A stretch of 64,000 bases of DNA. It comes from JBKBIP01 sp046297495. GTDB taxonomy: Bacteria; Planctomycetota; Planctomycetia; Gemmatales; Gemmataceae. Below the pieces are notes generated by a model. It made no database searches, had not been told where the DNA came from, and saw nothing but the letters and a program-made list of their open reading frames with translations. The stretch is taken from positions 1 through 64,000 of the forward strand of contig JBKBIP010000020.1 of the NCBI GenBank assembly GCA_046297495.1, given 5' to 3'. The translations under genes were made by a program, and so were the position numbers. Of this stretch, positions 42,851 to 50,833 are shown in pieces (the first letter of the stretch is position 1; every line of letters begins with the position of its first letter).

Positions 42851-43939
42851 ATGGCGCGACGCAGCGCCGAAGCCGAGACCAATGGTCGATTAACTTTGGC
42901 CCGAACCTCTGATCGGTTTTTGGCCGGGCTGATCGACACCACACAAGTTAGCTTCGTCTCGCACATCAACCCGGATCCCGACAGCTTGGGCAGCATGTTG
43001 GGCTTGTCTTATCTAGTCGAATGTTGCCTGGGCAAACCGACCCGCTTGACCCGTGATGGCATCATCGGTCGAGCCGAGAACCGCACCATGGTTGAGGCCC
43101 TCAATATCGATCTGGTGCCGGTGGACGAAGTTATTTGGACGCCGGAGGACGCGGTGGTCATGGTGGACAGCCAACCCAACACCGGTCGGCATACCTTCGG
43201 CCCCGACATTCCTCTCTACGGCGTCATCGACCATCACAATACCCCGGGGGATTTATCCGGCGTTCCCTTCGTTGATGTGCGTCGGGGCTTGGGGGCGACC
43301 TGCTCGATGGTCACCAGTTACCTCATCGAGCAAGACATCACGCCGCCGACGCAGGTGGCCACGGCTTTGTATTACGGCATTGAAACCGAAGTGGGCGGTT
43401 ATCCGCGCGAGGCCAGCGCGTTGGACGATCGCGCCTTACTCTTCCTGTATCCACTCGCCGACAAAGACATCTTGGCCCGTATCCGCAACGCTCGCTTGCC
43501 GCAGAGTTACTTCGAGTGCATCCTGCAAGCGCTGCAAAGCTCTTTCATCTACGACAAGTTGATCATCAGTTGGGTCAGTGAGTTGCCTCAACCAGACTTG
43601 GCCGCCGTGGTGGTCGATTTCCTCATCCGCTTTGAAAAAGTGGATTGGGCCATTTGCGCCGGCGTTCACAAGAACAACTTGTTATTGTCGATTCGCACCA
43701 CGCAACACGACGTTTGCGCCGGCGAGGTCCTGCGTCAAGTGGTCGGCGATCTGGGTCGGGCCGGCGGCCACGACCGCCGCGCCGGTGGCTGCATTCCGCT
43801 GGCCAGCACCGCCCCCAGCGCCGTCGAGGAAGTACAAGCTGAGCTGCGCCGCCGCTTGCTCAAGGCGCTGCACATCGACGAGTGCCGCGGCCAACGCATC
43901 GTCCCCTTGCGCAACATGCTGCAAAACTTGCAAGGCTAA
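42851..43939 (+). CDS. DHH-DHHA1 family phosphoesterase, NrnA-like
   Basis: A 362-residue Mn-dependent phosphoesterase of the group that degrades nano-RNA, pAp or cyclic dinucleotide products. Metal-binding motifs are SHINPDPDSLGS (about residues 37-48), VMVDSQPNTG, and the eponymous VIDHHNTPG. The DHHA1 domain ends with AGGHDRRAGGCIPL, close to the usual GGHxxAxG. GAGGAGG precedes the ATG at normal distance. A role in turning over c-di-AMP, made by the cyclase at 56646, is possible but the sequence does not prove it. Confidence 0.88.
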   Translation: MARRSAEAETNGRLTLARTSDRFLAGLIDTTQVSFVSHINPDPDSLGSMLGLSYLVECCLGKPTRLTRDGIIGRAENRTMVEALNIDLVPVDEVIWTPEDAVVMVDSQPNTGRHTFGPDIPLYGVIDHHNTPGDLSGVPFVDVRRGLGATCSMVTSYLIEQDITPPTQVATALYYGIETEVGGYPREASALDDRALLFLYPLADKDILARIRNARLPQSYFECILQALQSSFIYDKLIISWVSELPQPDLAAVVVDFLIRFEKVDWAICAGVHKNNLLLSIRTTQHDVCAGEVLRQVVGDLGRAGGHDRRAGGCIPLASTAPSAVEEVQAELRRRLLKALHIDECRGQRIVPLRNMLQNLQG

Positions 43940-43962
43940 GCCCCATCCGCCACAATAAACCC

Positions 43963-43993
43963 ACAACCCCGGTTCCTCGCGGGCCGGGGTTGT
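43963..43993 (+). terminator. Intrinsic terminator after the DHH phosphoesterase gene
   Basis: Perfect 10-base arms ACAACCCCGG and CCGGGGTTGT around an 11-base loop, 24 bases past the stop codon, followed by a short TTTG stretch. Weak U-tract but a strong, GC-rich stem. Confidence 0.65.
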
Positions 43994-44039
43994 TTGCGTC
44001 CGGGACAGGCGTTCCGAACGGATTGGCTCTGATCCGAGG

Positions 44040-44088
44040 ATTCATCGATTCGCGCACGGAATCGACAGTGTGTGCGAAACGATGAATC
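44040..44088. repeat. Dispersed hairpin of the GATTCATCG family, copy d
   Basis: Left arm ATTCATCGATTCGCGCA and right arm TGCGAAACGATGAATC with a 16-base centre, between the DHH terminator and sppA. Confidence 0.7.
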
Positions 44089-44187
44089 GCGGAAAAGAAC
44101 CACAATCGGATATTTTCCAGCTAGACGCGATCGCGTACTATTAAGCCCGGCCCCCGCCGGCGCCCGCACATTTGAGGACCATCACCT

Positions 44188-45423
44188 ATGAATCACGATC
44201 CGACTTATCCCCATTCCGAAGGACAGCCTCCCGTTCCCCCGTCGCCGCCGGGAGAGCCGCCGTCGGTGATTCCGGTGCGCTACATGGCTCCGCCGCCAGC
44301 TCCCCCGCCCCGCCGCTCGGCGGGCTGGTTGTTGCCGTTGCTGCTCATCGGCGCGGTCTTGGGGCTGATGTGCCTGGGGTTGGCGCTGATTCCCGGCCTC
44401 AAATCGTTCGGCGGCGGCACCACGACCTTGACCGAGGAATTTCATTCAGGCGACCGCAGCGCCGACGACAAAATCGCCATCATTCAAATCGAGGGCGTGA
44501 TCATGGATGGCTTGAATGCCTACGCCCTCAAACAAATCGAAGCCGCCGCCAAGGATAAAAACGTCAAAGGGGTCGTGCTGCGCATCCACAGCCCCGGCGG
44601 CAGCATCTCGGCCAGCGATGATCTGTATCAGCGTCTCATCCACTTGCGGGACAACACCACCCCCGGCCAACGCAGCAACACGAAAAGCATGGTGGTGTCA
44701 ATGGGAGGCGTGGCGGCGTCCGGCGGCTACTACATCGCCATGCCCGCCCAAATCATCTTCGCCGAACGCACCAGCCTCACCGGCTCCATCGGCGTTTATG
44801 CCGCGTTTCCCAACATCGCCAAATTTTCCGAGACCTATGGCATCACCATGAACATCATCAAGGCCGGCGACGTGAAGGACAGCGGCTCCATGTTTCATGT
44901 GATGACCCCCCAGGAACGACAAGTTTGGCAAGACATGGTCAATGACGCCTATGATCAATTCTTGCAGGTCGTGAACGACGGACGCGGCGACAAATTGAAG
45001 AAGAAGCTGACTGAGCCGCTCTTTGAAAAGCAAATCCCCGACGTGGGCGCCGACGGCAAGGAAATTCTCGATTCCGATGGCAAGGTGAAGATGGTCCCCT
45101 ACGTGCGCAAGTTGGCCGATGGCGGCATCTTCACCGCCCAACAGGCCAAGGAATACGGTTTGATCGATGAGATTGGGTATCTGGAAAACGCCGTGATCGC
45201 CGCCAAGAAACTCATCGACCCCAGCCAGCCCGACAAAGCGTATCGCGTCATCACCTATCAGAAGCCGAAAACGCTGGTCGATCTGTTCGTCGGCGGCCAA
45301 ACGTCGGAGACGAGCGCCACCCCGTTCGACGCCCAGCGCTTGGCGGACACGGCCACGCCACGCTTGTGGTATTTGGTGCCGCAGTCCGAGTTGTCCGGCT
45401 TGCTCTCCGTGTTGGGGCGGTGA
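44188..45423 (+). CDS. sppA: Signal peptide peptidase SppA
   Basis: Membrane-bound serine protease that digests cleaved signal peptides. The 411-residue protein starts with a Pro-rich cytoplasmic tail (about 1-45), then one membrane anchor (WLLPLLLIGAVLGLMCLGLAL). The S49 domain follows: IAIIQIEGVI, VVLRIHSPGGSISASDDLY, the nucleophile Ser in GGVAASGGYYIAMPA, SLTGSIGV and the general-base Lys in IIKAGDVKDSG. One S49 domain is present, as in short bacterial SppA that acts as an oligomer. GAGGA lies 9 bases before the ATG. Confidence 0.93.
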   Translation: MNHDPTYPHSEGQPPVPPSPPGEPPSVIPVRYMAPPPAPPPRRSAGWLLPLLLIGAVLGLMCLGLALIPGLKSFGGGTTTLTEEFHSGDRSADDKIAIIQIEGVIMDGLNAYALKQIEAAAKDKNVKGVVLRIHSPGGSISASDDLYQRLIHLRDNTTPGQRSNTKSMVVSMGGVAASGGYYIAMPAQIIFAERTSLTGSIGVYAAFPNIAKFSETYGITMNIIKAGDVKDSGSMFHVMTPQERQVWQDMVNDAYDQFLQVVNDGRGDKLKKKLTEPLFEKQIPDVGADGKEILDSDGKVKMVPYVRKLADGGIFTAQQAKEYGLIDEIGYLENAVIAAKKLIDPSQPDKAYRVITYQKPKTLVDLFVGGQTSETSATPFDAQRLADTATPRLWYLVPQSELSGLLSVLGR

Positions 45424-45439
45424 GGATTGGAGTCATGCC

Positions 45440-45489
45440 GATTCATCGTTTCGCGCGGCCCGTCGGCAAGCCGTGCGAAACGTTCCATC
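45440..45489. repeat. Dispersed hairpin of the GATTCATCG family, copy e
   Basis: Arms GATTCATCGTTTCGCGCGG and GTGCGAAACGTTCCATC between the convergent sppA and oxidoreductase genes. The right arm overlaps the stop codon of the oxidoreductase by two bases. The position fits a two-way terminator. Confidence 0.68.
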
Positions 45490-46801
45490 AGCCAGTGCTT
45501 GATCCTTGTCGCCGTGCGACGGCCACTCCTTCGGTGGTGACGTGATACTTGGCCAGCATGTTCGGCTTCTCCCATGTTGGCAACGAGGATGGTTGGTGGA
45601 GATAGGCCAAAAAACGCCGGGTCACTTCGGCGAAGTGGGCCTCGTGGCCGACGCGGTAGCGGTCGGGAATGGTGATCCACCACCGCGCTTGCTCCTCGAC
45701 CACATCAACACCCGGATAGACCTCTTGTTGCCAAGCCACGACGCGCCGCCGCAGGGCCGCCGCCAAGGAATTTCGATCTTTCTCTTCGTTGGCCACGACG
45801 TACAATTCGGGCCGATAGTTTTGCTCCGCTCCTTGGTGAATCTCGACGCGCGCGCGGCTGCCACGAAAGCTGGCCATGTGGGTGTCGCCACCCCCCGCCG
45901 ATTCGTAATCCCACAAGACATTCATTTGTACCTGGATGCCGCGCAGCGTGTAGGCGATGAAGGTATTGCAAAAATAATCCAGCTGGCCGTCGTGAACGTG
46001 CTCCGCCAGAAAATCCGGGAAGACGCTTTCTCCCGTGACACGCTGAAAATCGGCGCTGGTCATCTTGGTCGGCCAGCGGCGCGCGGAAAGAATCCGAATG
46101 TCCTGGCGGTAATCCAGCGCCTGATCGGGGAACAGACACCAGGCCGTTAAATCCACCAAGTGCGTGCCGACATCGGATAATCCCTCCCCTTGCTGGCGGA
46201 TGTCAAAGAACCACGCCGGCCGGCGCAGCGGCGCGCCGGCTACTGCCTTGCACAAGAAATGCACGCTATCCATGCGGACGCCGGGATTCTGGTCGTCGCC
46301 CGCGACTGGCGCGCCGAACACCTCTGCATCGTTCACCAGTTCGCGTTGCAGCATGTTGGTGATCTCATAGCGTTCGGTCATGATGTCGTAAGCGATCAAG
46401 CCTTGCGCGTCGGCTCGGTCGAGCACGTCTTGCAAGCGGGGCAGGTCGGCGGCCTCGATGATCCACGGCTTATCGGCGAGCACGTGCAGCCCGGCCCCCA
46501 CCGCCGCTTGCAAGTAATCGATTTTACACGCGTTGCGTCCCGACAAGATCACGACGTTGCCCGGCTTCTCGCGCAGTAGGCGTTCGAGAAAATCCGGCGC
46601 CGCGTGGACTTCGAGCTGCCACGCGGTCGGCTGCGTGGGTCGGCTGTTGAAGCCAGCGAGGCGTTGCAAGTGGGCGATCAGATCGGCCCCCAACGGCGCA
46701 TAGACATGCACTTGCGGCGCCACCGCCGCGTACATCTCCTTTTGCACCAAGGCCGCGTGAAAGTGGCCCGGATCGAGCGTGATGAACCGAATGTCAGCCA
46801 T
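45488..46801 (-). CDS. Gfo/Idh/MocA family oxidoreductase
   Basis: A 437-residue NAD(P)-dependent oxidoreductase, probably acting on a sugar or cyclitol derivative. Family features are the Rossmann start ADIRFITLDPGHFHAALV, the conserved DKPW in HVLADKPWIIEAADL, and the C-terminal domain with GVRMDSVHFLCKAVAG and GEGLSDVGTHLVDLTAW. The GHFHAALV segment and the long C-terminal domain are characteristic of a subgroup common in planctomycetes. ATG 46801 (MADIRF) is preferred over one six codons upstream. Substrate unknown. Confidence 0.88.
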   Translation of the reverse strand: MADIRFITLDPGHFHAALVQKEMYAAVAPQVHVYAPLGADLIAHLQRLAGFNSRPTQPTAWQLEVHAAPDFLERLLREKPGNVVILSGRNACKIDYLQAAVGAGLHVLADKPWIIEAADLPRLQDVLDRADAQGLIAYDIMTERYEITNMLQRELVNDAEVFGAPVAGDDQNPGVRMDSVHFLCKAVAGAPLRRPAWFFDIRQQGEGLSDVGTHLVDLTAWCLFPDQALDYRQDIRILSARRWPTKMTSADFQRVTGESVFPDFLAEHVHDGQLDYFCNTFIAYTLRGIQVQMNVLWDYESAGGGDTHMASFRGSRARVEIHQGAEQNYRPELYVVANEEKDRNSLAAALRRRVVAWQQEVYPGVDVVEEQARWWITIPDRYRVGHEAHFAEVTRRFLAYLHQPSSLPTWEKPNMLAKYHVTTEGVAVARRQGSSTG

Positions 46802-46893
46802 GCCATCCCCGTGGCGCAAGTAGTGTTTAGCGAGCGAGCCAAAGGCGAGCTAAAGCATACCTTAGCAAATAGGAGGTCATTTCGCAGCGAAAA

Positions 46894-47715
46894 TCAACGA
46901 AAGGAAGTAACTGGCAAAGTACGGATTTGATCGAGAATGACACGCTCCACGCCAGGCAGCTGAGCGACGGCGCGAGCCAATTCGTGCAGGTGTTCCCAAC
47001 TCTGAACGTTGCCGCGTAGGAAGACGATGCCGCCATCGATCTCCGGCTGAATCCCTCGAAAGCGTTGATCGCGCAGGCGCAGTTGCTCGACCGCCGCCTC
47101 CAAACCGCATCGTTCACGAAAAATGCGTGGCTTCAGCAGCACGACAACGGGTTGCTCATTCGTTGTCGCCGGCATAACATCCGGGTTGCTGCCGTGGTCC
47201 TCGACGGAAACCGCCAAGGCGGCAGGTATTTCCATCGCCTGGATGTCGGCGGCGAGACTGGCCAAAGCGGCGGAGGGTCGGGAGGGGCGCGGAGACGGCC
47301 GAGCCGGACGCGGCGGTTCGGCCAGAAATTCGTACAGCGGATTTCCCGATTGGACCACATCGAGGCGCGGATGGACCTGGCGGACGCCCGGCACTTGACG
47401 AGTGATCAACACCGCTTTTTCCACTAATTCCCTGGAGGGTAACAACCCCCAGAGATAGGTGTCGCCGTCGCGCACGCTGACGGTGATATTGTGATGGGCC
47501 AGGAGTGGTTCGTCAGAAAGAGCCGTCCGCACACGCAGCGCACACCGGCAATCGTACAAGGTATAAACGTCCGATGGGGACGCGGAGGTTGAGGATGGCG
47601 GCGCTGCGTGTGTCGAACCGGCGGCCAGTGCTAGTAGCATCAGCCCCGCCCACTGGACGCAATATCTCCTGGAACTATCGTGCGGACCAGAATACGTCAG
47701 TGGTAAATGAAGCAT
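46894..47715 (-). CDS. Exported protein with two BON domains
   Basis: A 273-residue protein with a signal peptide (hydrophobic WAGLMLLALAAGSTHA) and two BON-type (bacterial OsmY and nodulation) domains, thought to bind phospholipid. The first spans about residues 50-120 (LYDCRCALRVRTALSDEPLLAHHNITVSV with GDTYLWGLLPSRELVEKAVLI), the second is at the C-terminus (EAAVEQLRLRDQRFRG...GIVFLRGNVQSWEHLHELARAV). They flank a Pro/Arg-rich linker. ATG 47715 is chosen; the frame runs 22 codons further up without family similarity and through a hairpin. Confidence 0.85.
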   Translation of the reverse strand: MLHLPLTYSGPHDSSRRYCVQWAGLMLLALAAGSTHAAPPSSTSASPSDVYTLYDCRCALRVRTALSDEPLLAHHNITVSVRDGDTYLWGLLPSRELVEKAVLITRQVPGVRQVHPRLDVVQSGNPLYEFLAEPPRPARPSPRPSRPSAALASLAADIQAMEIPAALAVSVEDHGSNPDVMPATTNEQPVVVLLKPRIFRERCGLEAAVEQLRLRDQRFRGIQPEIDGGIVFLRGNVQSWEHLHELARAVAQLPGVERVILDQIRTLPVTSFR

Positions 47716-47749
47716 GATGCAACTCCCCGCATGGGGTTCAGCCTGGCAA

Positions 47750-47778
47750 TGCCGCGTGGCGTGGCGCGCCACGCGGCA
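47750..47778. other. Perfect 12-bp hairpin upstream of the BON gene
   Basis: Arms TGCCGCGTGGCG and CGCCACGCGGCA around a five-base loop, 35 bases upstream of the BON start codon. If transcribed it would lie in the 5' leader, where it could attenuate transcription or hide nothing else visible. Confidence 0.6.
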
Positions 47779-48079
47779 CATGTTCCATTGTCACGATTCG
47801 AGAAGAGAAATGAAACTGCACTTCTCACGGAATCCACGAGTCGAACACCGAACAGGGCAATGCTTGCCGACCATGCGGCTTGTAGGATGCTTCCCGCGGT
47901 ATTCGTCCCGCATGGGTCAGAAGGGAAACGCCAAACCGGCCAAAGCTCGCGCAGCGCAAACGACAATTTTGAGCATGAGGAGGTTGGGCGACACGAGAGG
48001 AGTTATTTCTTCGCGCTGATCGGTGCATTCGGTAATCATGAGTAGTCAGAATGGATTACTGCGGCACGAAAGCGAATCC

Positions 48080-48140
48080 CGCCGAGCACGCAGCGCCAGC
48101 GCCAGCAGGTGCCGCACGTGCTGGCGCTGCGTGCTCGGCG
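48080..48140. repeat. Long perfect inverted repeat
   Basis: 21-base arms, left 48080-48100 starting CGCCGAGCACGCAGCGCC and right 48120-48140, separated by 19 bases that can themselves pair further (GCCAGCA with TGCTGGC). It is the strongest palindrome in the window and lies in a stretch of about 600 bases without genes, upstream of the BON gene and the split gene at 48380. Confidence 0.85.
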
Positions 48141-48168
48141 AAATCTTTTCCGACGGTTGTTGTTCCCT

Positions 48169-48222
48169 GGATTCATCGTTTAGCTAGCGCACGCTGTCGA
48201 TTCTCCGCGGGAACCGATAAAG
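48169..48222. repeat. Degenerate hairpin of the GATTCATCG family, copy f
   Basis: Left arm GGATTCATCGTTTAGCT is well preserved; the right arm (GGGAACCGATAAAGC) has diverged, so the stem is imperfect. It lies between the long palindrome and the split gene. Confidence 0.5.
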
Positions 48223-48379
48223 CTTAGAGAAGATACCAGTGCAAGTAGGCTGGCAATGGAAAAATTATTCTTTCTTGTGCAATAATCTCGTTAGAGGTAG
48301 CGAATTACTGGTGGAAACCTGCGACAATGAGAAGATCACGGCGGGTGGATCCTAAATAATTAATTCCGAGGACTTATCC

Positions 48380-48727
48380 ATGACATCCTTTCTACGCGGA
48401 GTAGTCTTTTGTCTGGCTATCGGTAGCGCGAGTCTGTACTGGACGCAACCCGCCTGGGCGCGGTGAGGGCCGATGTGCAATGACGGTGCAGTTGCATCGG
48501 CTCGATCCCGGGAACCGCTGATCCATTCCCAATATCTGCTCATTGGCACAGGCATCGCCGCCGTCATTGGCATGATCGTCTGGGGTCTCGAATATGTCAA
48601 CAAACAAGCCAAACCACGTCGTTCCAGCGGCAGCTTCGCCGATGACAATTCCTATATTGCCAGTCAAGAAAACCTCGATGGCTGGACGTATCAAGACGGC
48701 GAATGGCAAAGAAAATCGCCGGGATAA
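48380..48727 (+). pseudogene. Small membrane-protein gene interrupted by an in-frame TGA
   Basis: ATG 48380, with GAGGA 8 bases upstream, opens a signal-peptide-like stretch of 28 codons (MTSFLRGVVFCLAIGSASLY...QPAWAR) that ends at TGA 48464-48466. The same frame continues with GPMCNDGAVASARSREP, a membrane segment (YLLIGTGIAAVIGMIVWGLEYV) and an acidic tail, to TAA 48725-48727. Without the TGA it would be one 115-residue exported or membrane protein. The distal part could also start at ATG 48473, which has a weak ribosome-binding site. I see a nonsense mutation as most likely; a sequence error or programmed readthrough are alternatives. Family not recognised. Confidence 0.6.
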
Positions 48728-48739
48728 GAAAAGGATAAG

Positions 48740-48825
48740 AAAAGGGGACGCGACTCGAATTCGCTGGCTGTCAGATAACGCCACGATCCGCTCTCCGTCA
48801 GCAAATACGAGTCGCGTCCCCTTTT
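48740..48825. repeat. 86-bp palindromic REP-like element, copy 2
   Basis: Arms AAAAGGGGACGCGACTCGAA and ACGAGTCGCGTCCCCTTTT, with the centre CGCCACGATCCGCTC in reverse-complement orientation to copy 1 (14000-14088). It starts 12 bases after the stop of the split gene and abuts, on its right, the remnant of a LEDRLVPA gene on the minus strand. Confidence 0.88.
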
Positions 48826-48827
48826 CT

Positions 48828-48927
48828 TCGTCCGGGCGTTGATGCCCAAGATGCTGACGGTGGCGGGGACGAGGCGGTCTTCCAAGATGTCTTCAATCGT
48901 GGGGCGGTAGCGCCATGTTGCGCTCAA
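48828..48927 (-). pseudogene. Orphan LEDRLVPA N-terminus
   Basis: On the minus strand, reading from TTG 48927, codons give SATWRYRPTIEDILEDRLVPAT followed by VSILGINART and then the REP-like element. This is the N-terminal motif of exported planctomycete proteins seen intact in the giant protein at 14093-18289 (VERLEDRLVPAVF). No ATG, coding continuation or repeat domain follows, so it is a remnant left after deletion or element insertion. Confidence 0.6.
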
Positions 48928-48933
48928 GGAACG

Positions 48934-49004
48934 CCGGTCGCCGCGCGCCCGGCTTGGGTTCCGGTCGCCGCGCGACTGGCTTGGGTTCCGGTCGCCGCGC
49001 GAAC
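48934..49004. repeat. 27-bp tandem repeat, about 2.6 copies
   Basis: Two full 27-base units (48934-48960 and 48961-48987), each CCGGTCGCCGCGCG followed by CCGGCTTGGGTT or ACTGGCTTGGGTT-type sequence, and a partial third unit. The units differ by two bases. The length is a multiple of three and the minus strand reads ARRPEPKP-type units upstream of the LEDRLVPA remnant, but no start codon fits, so it is probably non-coding. Confidence 0.8.
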
Positions 49005-49198
49005 GCGATTGACACAGAATGGGATATGGGGAGAGGGTAGCATATCCGCGCTGCTTGGCAAGAGAAAAATTCGCTATTTTCCAAAAATTCCCCTAAAGGA
49101 AGTCCCTTGCTGGCGCGGCGGGCTTCGGCGCGGCGGCGTAAGCGTTTTTATATTCGATTTATCGTTTCATTACATGCGATTTGTTTGTGATCTCAAAT

Positions 49199-49229
49199 AG
49201 GGGGGTGGGGTAGAATGGAACAATGAAAC
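49199..49229 (+). repeat. 31-bp repeat upstream of parA
   Basis: AGGGGGGTGGGGTAGAATGG followed by 11 more bases ending in GAAAC; identical to the reverse complement of 56085-56115. It ends 167 bases before the parA ATG. The stretch TAGAAT inside it could serve as a -10 box. A second TATACT-like box lies at about 49257-49262. Confidence 0.85.
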
Positions 49230-49396
49230 AACGCTCCGCTTTCTGTTTTGCTTATTTTATACTAATGTTCACTAAAAGGCAACCCCCTATCCCCTTGGGG
49301 ACTCTTGCTCCCGCTGCTTGGGGTATGCCGGTTGGCCGGGCTTGCTTATAATGCCGGGCGGCGACACGGAGGCTCCATACGGAAGGGGTTTGAGCC

Positions 49397-50296
49397 ATGC
49401 GACGGATCGCGATCTTGAATCAGAAGGGCGGCGTGGGGAAGACGACGACCACCGTTAATTTGGCGGCGGCGTTGGCGCAGTGTGGGCGGCGGGTGGGGAT
49501 TCTCGATTTGGACCCGCAAGCCCATGCCACGACGCATCTGGGAATCGAGCCGGACGGCAGCGCGCCGTCGATGTACGATGTGCTGGTCAATTCGCGGCCG
49601 TTGGCCGAGGTGCGGCGGCAGGTGGCGGAGCGGCTGTGGGTGGCCGGGTCGGACATCAACTTGGCCGCTGCCGAGGTCGAGCTGGCCGGCGTCGTGGGGC
49701 GCGAGGTGATTCTCCGCGATCAGTTGTCCCAGGATGGCGAGCCGTTTGATTTCCTCTTCATGGATTGTGGGCCGTCGTTGGGGGTGCTGACGCTCAATGC
49801 CTTGGCGGCGGCCAGCGAGGTGTTCATCCCCTTGCAGCCGCACTTCCTGGCGCTGCACGGCATGGGGAAGCTGCTGGAAACGACCGCCCTGGTGGCGCGG
49901 CGCATCAACCCCGGCCTGAAAGTCACCGGCATCATCCTGAGCCTGTACGAAGCCACCACCAAGCTGGCTCAGGAAGTGACGCGCGACTTGCAGGACTTCT
50001 TCGCCAAGGCCCGCACCGCCAACGTCCCCTGGGCCAACGCCCGCATCTTCGAGACGCGCATTCGCCGCAACATCAAGCTGGCCGAATGCCCCAGTCATGG
50101 CCAGTCGATCTTTCACTACGCGCCGACCAGCAACGGGGCCGCCGATTACCTGGCCCTGGCCCAAGAAGTGCTGGGGGAGACCGTTCAGGTCATTGCCGCT
50201 AAAATAGAGATCAATGACCGTGGCCAGCCGCACGTGTCGCGGTGCGAGGAAGTGGAGAAGGTCACGGTGGGTAGTGGAAGTCAGCTATCGGAATGA
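49397..50296 (+). CDS. parA: ParA/Soj-family chromosome-partitioning ATPase
   Basis: A 299-residue Walker-type ATPase that would act with a ParB/Spo0J-like protein on centromere sites. The deviant Walker A is KGGVGKTTTTVNLAAALAQ at the very N-terminus, the A' motif is ILDLDPQAHATTHLG, and Walker B is FLFMDCGPSLGVLTLNAL. The short N-terminus is typical of chromosomal ParA. No parB is found beside it, so it may be an orphan ParA acting on another cargo. The genes that follow (ybeY, recO) are housekeeping. Confidence 0.92.
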   Translation: MRRIAILNQKGGVGKTTTTVNLAAALAQCGRRVGILDLDPQAHATTHLGIEPDGSAPSMYDVLVNSRPLAEVRRQVAERLWVAGSDINLAAAEVELAGVVGREVILRDQLSQDGEPFDFLFMDCGPSLGVLTLNALAAASEVFIPLQPHFLALHGMGKLLETTALVARRINPGLKVTGIILSLYEATTKLAQEVTRDLQDFFAKARTANVPWANARIFETRIRRNIKLAECPSHGQSIFHYAPTSNGAADYLALAQEVLGETVQVIAAKIEINDRGQPHVSRCEEVEKVTVGSGSQLSE

Positions 50297-50353
50297 TGAA
50301 CCATCACCGGCGGGCAGACGCCCTCCGCTCGCCGTCAAATTTTCATCACACCC

Positions 50354-50797
50354 ATGTTGCGCGTGAGCATCGCCAGCCCGCAGGAGTTGGTTCCCATCAA
50401 CCGCCAGCTGATGCGGCAAGCGGCGCGGACGGTGTTGCAGGGGGAAGATATACACGATGCCGAGATTAGCTTGGCGTTCGTGGACAATCCCACTATTCAC
50501 CAGCTCAATCAACGCTATCTCCAGCACGACGAACCGACCGATGTGATTTCCTTCCCTCTCTCTTCCGGGCGGCAAGGCCGGTTGGCGGGGGAATTGGTGA
50601 TCGGCGTGGAGGTGGCGCGAACGCAGGCCGAGCAGCGCGGCCACGATGTCCAGGCGGAGTTGGCGTTGTATGTCATCCACGGCGCCTTGCACCTGTGCGG
50701 CTACGATGACATCAAATCGGCAGACGCCCGACGCATGCGCGAGCGCGAACGCCATTACCTGCACGCGCTGGGGCTGCCAGACATCGCGGAGCAGTAG
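50354..50797 (+). CDS. ybeY: Endoribonuclease YbeY, with altered third metal ligand
   Basis: rRNA-maturation endonuclease of 147 residues. The family core is present: YLQHDEPTDVISFPLSSGRQG, GELVIGVEVARTQAEQRG, and ELALYVIHGALHLCGYDD. The canonical zinc motif is H-x3-H-x5-H (HGxLHLxGYDH); here the first two His are kept but the third is Asp. Asp can bind zinc, so the enzyme may still work. The ATG is 57 bases after parA, and the recO gene follows after 36. Confidence 0.88.
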   Translation: MLRVSIASPQELVPINRQLMRQAARTVLQGEDIHDAEISLAFVDNPTIHQLNQRYLQHDEPTDVISFPLSSGRQGRLAGELVIGVEVARTQAEQRGHDVQAELALYVIHGALHLCGYDDIKSADARRMRERERHYLHALGLPDIAEQ

Positions 50798-50833
50798 CAT
50801 GCCTGGGGTACGCGCGCTAAACGAAGGTTGCCC

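Noticed and set aside
48893..49084. Minus-strand frame with ARRPEPKP repeats
   Set aside because: It arises from the 27-bp tandem repeat and lacks a ribosome-binding site; more likely non-coding.
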